Origin: Solenopsis invicta
Taxonomy: Eukaryota > Arthropoda > Insecta > Hymenoptera > Formicidae
Reading direction: 5' to 3'
Assembly (NCBI RefSeq): GCF_016802725.1
Contig: NC_052676.1
Span: 8,712,436-8,776,435, forward strand
Length of the DNA stretch: 64,000 nt
The notes under the pieces were generated by a model. The model saw nothing but the letters and a program-made list of their open reading frames with translations. It searched no databases and was not told the DNA's origin. Shown piece by piece: positions 59,351-64,000 of the stretch. The first letter of the stretch is position 1; each line of letters begins with the position of its first letter. A program made the position numbers and the translations under genes.

Positions 59351-60196
59351 ATATAAGATAGTTGCCTAAATCGCACCGTCTCACGTATAAATTCAACCAC
59401 AGTACTTGTTCATTTTTTATGAAATTATTTGGGAACTATATAACATTATCATCATCCATTAAATAAAAATTTTGTTATTAATATTTATAGAAAAATCGTA
59501 ACTTTGCTGCTATTTTTCAACATATTTCTTAGCTAGTAAAAAAGGTAAAGTAAATAAATTAAATTTTGATAATTTGTAACAATCACAATATTATTAAAAT
59601 TAAATTAATAAAGTTCAAATAACTTTGTGTTTTTATTTGTAAATTAAATAAATAAAAGTTTTATAAAATACTTTAGCGTTCTAAATCGCACCTTGTCTCA
59701 GTCTTCTAAATTGCACTATTGCTTCGATCGTGGTTATATATAAAATCAAATATAATAATCATACATTGTAACAATATTGTCAACAATGTAGCAATGTTAC
59801 TGCAATATTATTGAAAAGTTATCAAAATGGTAACGTTGACGAAAATTATGTTTAGTTTACGGTATTTATTTCCTATATTAATCAAATTATGCTTATCTAA
59901 CGCATTTTTACTCGAGAAAAAAGAATCTAGCAGAAAAAGTGTCGTTTTATTCTAAGAAGAGTAATATTAATCTATGATGCGATTTAGGATCAATTGACTA
60001 AATTGCACTATTTGACAACTTCTTAAAAATCGTCATTTAAAAATATGACAATACATAAAATTCTGAAAAAAAGTAAATATAAAAAGAGAAATATTGTATT
60101 TTATTATGACGTAAGAAAATTAAAAATATTTCTTATAATTTTTTAATTATAAGCCTTTATGTCAAAAATGGTGCGATTTCGGCAATCTTATCTTAT
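59351..60196. mobile_element. DNA transposon with clustered TAAATYGCAC motifs
   Basis: The ends ATATAAGATAGTTGCCTAAA, TCGCACC and GGTGCGATTTCGGCAATCTT, ATCTTATAT are inverted repeats of about 27 bp. The terminal motif TAAATYGCAC(C) recurs internally at 59682-59692, 59707-59716, 59976-59986 (inverted) and 59999-60008, besides the two ends. Such arrays are typical transposase-binding sites. It has no coding capacity, so it is non-autonomous. It also holds GTAACAATATTGTCAACAATG, similar to the inner repeats at 26.2 kb. Confidence 0.75.
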
Positions 60197-60569
60197 ATAT
60201 ATATAATGAATATTATATATACATAAATATTAATATAATATTAATATTCAATATTCAATAAATATTATGTTCATTGTTTGAATATTTAAATACTAAATAC
60301 AAGTTTTATATTACACATTATATTAATTTAATTCATATTTCCGTTTTATACGATTATATAAAACAAAAATATTATAACGGGTTTAAAAAATAGGTATATA
60401 ATGCACATATTTGAATTAGAAATATGTAAAAAATATATAAAATATATAGCACATTTACATACATTAGTTATATATAATTTTTAACATGCAAAATACAACA
60501 GCATGTTCTCTATCACGGCATCGCAAACATTCTCCTCATACCTAGCATGTGAGAGAAGAGAAAAATTGC
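60197..60569. other. AT-rich simple-sequence-like intronic DNA
   Basis: Many ATAT and TATTAAT words. Nothing else. Confidence 0.6.
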
Positions 60570-61470
60570 AAAGAAAATTATACGTCAATAGTTAGAAGGT
60601 GCTCATCGTTGAATTCCGCGACGACGTTCGTATTGCAATATCTTCGCTCATCTGGCATGTAGGGCAACGATAAAGAGATTTTTCTTACGCAACAAGACCT
60701 CGAGATATTGATTGAGTCCACTAAGAATCCAATCAGTCGTCCGTTACTACGATATACGATAAACGCTCCTCTCTGCACTAGTTGCTTCGCGTACACGTCG
60801 CTCTGGCACGCAAGCCAGGAGTCATTGCGCCCGATAGAAGAATACGTTTTCTGGAGACAGAAGTGTTGCTATCTGGGAATCCTATCTCTTATTGATTATC
60901 GGAATGTAGGAATCCCGCAACTACACTTGGCGCCGAGCTCGCGGCCGTGAACCTTGATTTAGTCCCAATGAATAATTGCATTGATAAATGACGTGGAAAT
61001 ACAGCGGCTTTTCGTAATGCTTCAATGAAGTCTACCTTCATCCGTCTCGGCGGATGTAGGCAGCACCCCGTTACGCTAACAATGTCTCGATCGATAAGCA
61101 GAACTGCTTATCTTTGGCTGAAACGATCCGCTTGAGGTGATACTGGAGGACAATCTAAACTACTTTCCGTCTGACACAAAGGTCGACGGGCAAAAAAGAA
61201 GGACTTGGCCTCTTCGACGCGCGGCAGCTAGAGATTCCTGACTCCCCGCGTCCGACCTCAAAGCGTGCGCGAGGCTCCGTCATATGCACGGCGTTGCATC
61301 GTTTGCGACGTGTCGATGCAGCGGTACACACGGCTGGCTATTGCACCGTCTGGTACGAACGACGCCGCTGAAAGAGCATCCGCCTCTCACGCGAGCGCGA
61401 AGGTGAACGCCGCCGCCACCGCCGCCGCCGCTGCCGCTGCGTGCCGATGTCATAGGACAGCATGCTTGAT
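60570..61470. promoter_or_regulatory. CpG-rich island with a GCC triplet tract
   Basis: The largest GC-rich block in the putative intron. 61411-61442 is a GCC/GCT run that reads as poly-Ala in the + frame 61265-61570, but no domain or splice signals support a gene. The - frame 60578-60796 is also unrecognised. It may be an enhancer or alternative promoter. Confidence 0.35.
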
Positions 61471-61939
61471 ACGTTACTTAACAATACATTATATCATTGC
61501 TAAAGCCTGTTGCACACCTGTGCTCGTAGCCAGGCAGTTTATGCAGAGACCGATAGTAAATAATCAATGAATATGTGCACGCTTCTGAGTAATCTTTCGT
61601 AATCGTTACACTAACGTATTTATATTCTTGCTGCCAACGTCGTTAAGCTCTTCGTTGTAATATGCGCGTATTGTACAATCGAATAAAACAATCATTTGAT
61701 AGCATCAATTATCGTTAATTTAATCATATGGTATAGAATAATATACAGAATGTAAAATGGAATAAATTGAAGTGAAATTTATTTTATTGTAATAGAAATG
61801 AAAGATGTAGCCGATCTTGTGCTTTCAATTCAAAATGAAATAAAAAATATAAAAGAATATAAAAAATTTAACAACCATAGATATGTTTGAAATCTGAATA
61901 TGTTGTTACTTCTGTAATAAGCTGGCATTTATATAGAGC

Positions 61940-62110
61940 ATTTATATTTGTTTATTAATTTACTAAATTGCAAAAAATTATGGAAGGATCGTTTCATTTG
62001 AACTTGATAATAAATGTCATAAGACGATAATAACAAACTCGTAATTCCTCCTACTTTTCATAGAATTTTCTACATTGAAGATTACGTGTTATTATAATTT
62101 GATTTAAGAA
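61940..62110 (+). repeat. Local repeat family R2, copy 1
   Basis: It shares with copies 2 and 3 TTTACTAAATTGCAAAAAATT, a HTCRTYT...ATAATAAA stretch, AACAAACTCGTAATT, TCATAGAATTTTCTAC and ATAATTTGATTTAA, in order. Confidence 0.65.
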
Positions 62111-62689
62111 TGTGTCACATCTCGAAGTATTACCCAAAATTTCAAAAATTTTATAGGTTGTTTTATTATTATTGTTTGATATAACGTTATAATATTTGAG
62201 TACCAATTTATTTGTTTAAAAGTTATTTAATTTTTTATTTACTCTTGATTCTCATGTAAAATCGTGTTTTACAGTACCTGTACTAATATTATATTTATAT
62301 TATACCAATATATTATATTATTTTTATACTATTACATTAACAATATGATTATATATATTTAATATAATAATTTAATATTAATATTACATTATATTAATAT
62401 TATATTAATATTAATATATTATATTACATACTTATTTACAAATTTAATGGTAAAGTAGCATTTATCAATTAAACGAAAATTTTTACATACACTAATAAAA
62501 TTCCAATAAATATTCGTGTAAAAGCTATTATAAATCAAATTTTTCATTGTTTTCTTCTTTGAAGCTAGTTTCATGAAATGCCCAAAATTCGTACATTCGC
62601 GACTAAAATTTTTTGTTGATTATTAGCAAAAAAAAAAAAAATAAACGTAAAGAAGCCTACACAGAAAAAAATAGTATCAAATTAACAAT
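62111..62689. other. AT-rich sequence
   Basis: Alternating TAATATTA words at 62280-62420. No gene or defined element. Confidence 0.6.
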
Positions 62690-62890
62690 TTGATACTATT
62701 CATTGTTTCATATATAAGCAACAATATAAAATTTTTCTGGTAGAATTTATAATCTTAAACAGACATAATTTGCTTATACGAAGAAAAGAATTTTCTTTAT
62801 GTAAGCAAAATTATGTCTGTTTAAGATTATAAATTCTTCCAAGAAGTCTTTATATTTATATTCATGCTTATATATGAAACAATGAATTAT
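62690..62890. repeat. Long hairpin element
   Basis: The arms are about 85 bp. ATTCATTGTTTCATATATAAGC, AGAATTTATAATCTTAAACA and GACATAATTTGCTTA on the left pair with TAAGCAAAATTATGTC, TGTTTAAGATTATAAATTC and GCTTATATATGAAACAATGA on the right. The loop is about 20 bp. ATAGTATCAAATTAAC just outside the left arm resembles 19406, beside the foldback at 19.49 kb. Confidence 0.82.
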
Positions 62891-63092
62891 TGATTTAATA
62901 ATAATGTTTTCCGTATACAGTTTTTAAATTTTAATAACTTTTAATTCGTATTGTATAACCAAAACATTCCTAAAAGCAAAATATAAGAAAATATGTGAAA
63001 AATATAAGAAAATAACATAAAGTGATAAACAATATATATGTGAAAATAACATATATGTGATAAAACACTTTACTAATCAATTTTAGACATTT

Positions 63093-63262
63093 TTGTTTAT
63101 TAATTTTTCTAAATTGTAAAAAAAAATTTTGAACAGATATCTCATCTAAACTTTATAATACGTTAATAAAGTAATAATAAACAAACTCGCAATTTTTTGT
63201 ACTTTTTATAGAATTTTGTATGACAAACGTAGCATTTTATTTTTACGATTTGATTAAAATCA
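63093..63262 (+). repeat. Local repeat family R2, copy 2
   Basis: It contains TTTTTCTAAATTGTAAAAAA, ATCTCATCTAAACTTTATAA, AATAAACAAACTCGCAATT and TATAGAATTTTGTATGA, matching copy 1 in order. Confidence 0.65.
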
Positions 63263-63401
63263 TAAGCTTTTCACAAGCTTTCTCTTAATAAAAAATAATG
63301 TGTAAGAAATAATATAAAATAATATAAAAAACTTTAATATTCAGTTCTAAATATTTCTGTACATTTCTACAATAAATTACAGTGATATTTATATATATTT
63401 T

Positions 63402-63572
63402 GTTTGTTTATCAGTTTTTTTAAGTTATTGCAATATTTTAAAATGATCATCTCGTCTGATCTTCATGATAATAAACTTTATCATATAATAATAAACAAAC
63501 TTGTAATTCATTTGTTTCTCACAAAATTCTACTTTAAAATAACTTTGTTATTGTATAATTTGATTTAAATCT
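63402..63572 (+). repeat. Local repeat family R2, copy 3
   Basis: It contains CATCTCGTCTGATCTTCATG, AATAAACAAACTTGTAATTC, CACAAAATTCTACTTTAAA and TATAATTTGATTTAAAT, matching copies 1 and 2 in order. Confidence 0.65.
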
Positions 63573-63639
63573 TCATAAAGAAATGGCATACTTCACGGGA
63601 TTATTCAGACAATACGTATTATAAGATTTGATTCATTAT

Positions 63640-64000
63640 TTCATTTCGCAACGAGATCCGCAGGCCGCTTCTGAATGAATATCGAGTATGAAGCGGAGCT
63701 ATAAATTACAGAATATGATCTTCAAAATTGATTGCGTGAATGCGGAGGTTGTTTTTCCCGGTTTCTCTTAGCGGATCTAACGATCCGCACAGACCGGGGC
63801 TGTACAATGCTAAAGTATCGCGTAAAAAAATCTCGAGCACGCGTATATCAACGGACGACTATCCGTCTTCGATATTTGCATTCCTACGCTGCAATGCACG
63901 TTCCCTCCCGACTGCCGTCGGTGCTCTGCTCGTACCAGGCCGCGCAGCCTGGCACGAACGCTGCACTTCCAAGCCGGGGCCACTTCCTCTCCTCTGCTCT
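63640..64000. promoter_or_regulatory. CpG-rich island cut by the window end
   Basis: GC content rises steadily to the right edge, including GCACGAACGCTGCACTTCC and CTTCCTCTCCTCTGCTCT. It could be another promoter or a 5' leader continuing past the window. No start codon with a supportable frame is visible. Confidence 0.35.

Noticed and set aside
1..64000. tRNA genes, CRISPR arrays, bacterial operons
   Set aside because: I scanned for tRNA box patterns and regularly spaced repeats with unique spacers and saw none. The sequence is eukaryotic; tandem repeats here have no spacers.

Overview
The window looks like an insect nuclear chromosome, most likely hymenopteran and perhaps an ant. It is AT-rich DNA with islands of CpG-rich sequence, many miniature inverted-repeat transposons (MITEs), CA and CT microsatellites, a short run of the arthropod telomere motif TTAGG, and intron-containing animal housekeeping genes. 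The lineage is inferred; no species can be named from the sequence alone.

Layout. 1-10417 is one uninterrupted satellite array of about 75 monomers of roughly 139 bp, cut by the left edge of the window and ending in a CA microsatellite. 10582-11240 holds two diverged copies of an unrelated 331-bp unit. 11.4-13.6 kb is a dense MITE cluster that includes a PIF/Harbinger-type element with a TTA target duplication. Its empty site is visible in a second copy of the flanking sequence at 27.73 kb. 13.79-16.9 kb is a complete four-exon gene for the bHLH-zipper protein Max (169 aa, + strand). 19.05-22.44 kb is a complete two-exon gene for cytochrome c oxidase subunit 6B (83 aa, - strand), whose first exon is too short to stand out as an ORF and whose 3.1-kb intron is full of foldback elements. 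22.89-23.82 kb is a single-exon gene (- strand) whose C-terminal third matches TRIR/C19orf43 and whose N-terminal two thirds is an SR/RD-rich domain. 25.4-27.6 kb is a nest of inverted-repeat elements one inside another. 27.8-39.0 kb is mostly intergenic AT-rich DNA with MITEs, a long hairpin, a 5S-rRNA-derived fragment and several CpG-rich islands.

39.0-39.82 kb carries a CpG-rich promoter-like region and the first coding exon of a secreted or membrane protein (signal peptide, then a GTGAGT donor). No convincing second exon is visible, so 39.8-64 kb is probably its first intron. That stretch contains CT-repeat tracts, at least four same-orientation copies of a ~350-bp repeat, two other local repeat families, a DNA transposon with clustered TAAATYGCAC motifs, a long hairpin near 62.8 kb and repeated GC-rich islands that may be regulatory.

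The genes do not form one pathway. Max is a nuclear transcription factor, COX6B is a respiratory-chain subunit, and the TRIR-like protein is probably a nuclear RNA-linked factor. COX6B and the TRIR-like gene lie head-to-tail on the - strand with only about 450 bp between coding regions. Nothing here is a clearly new functional system. The most unusual items are the SR-TRIR architecture, the transposon with clustered TAAATYGCAC motifs, the nested foldbacks with an empty site next door, the intronic repeat family and the 5S-derived sequence.
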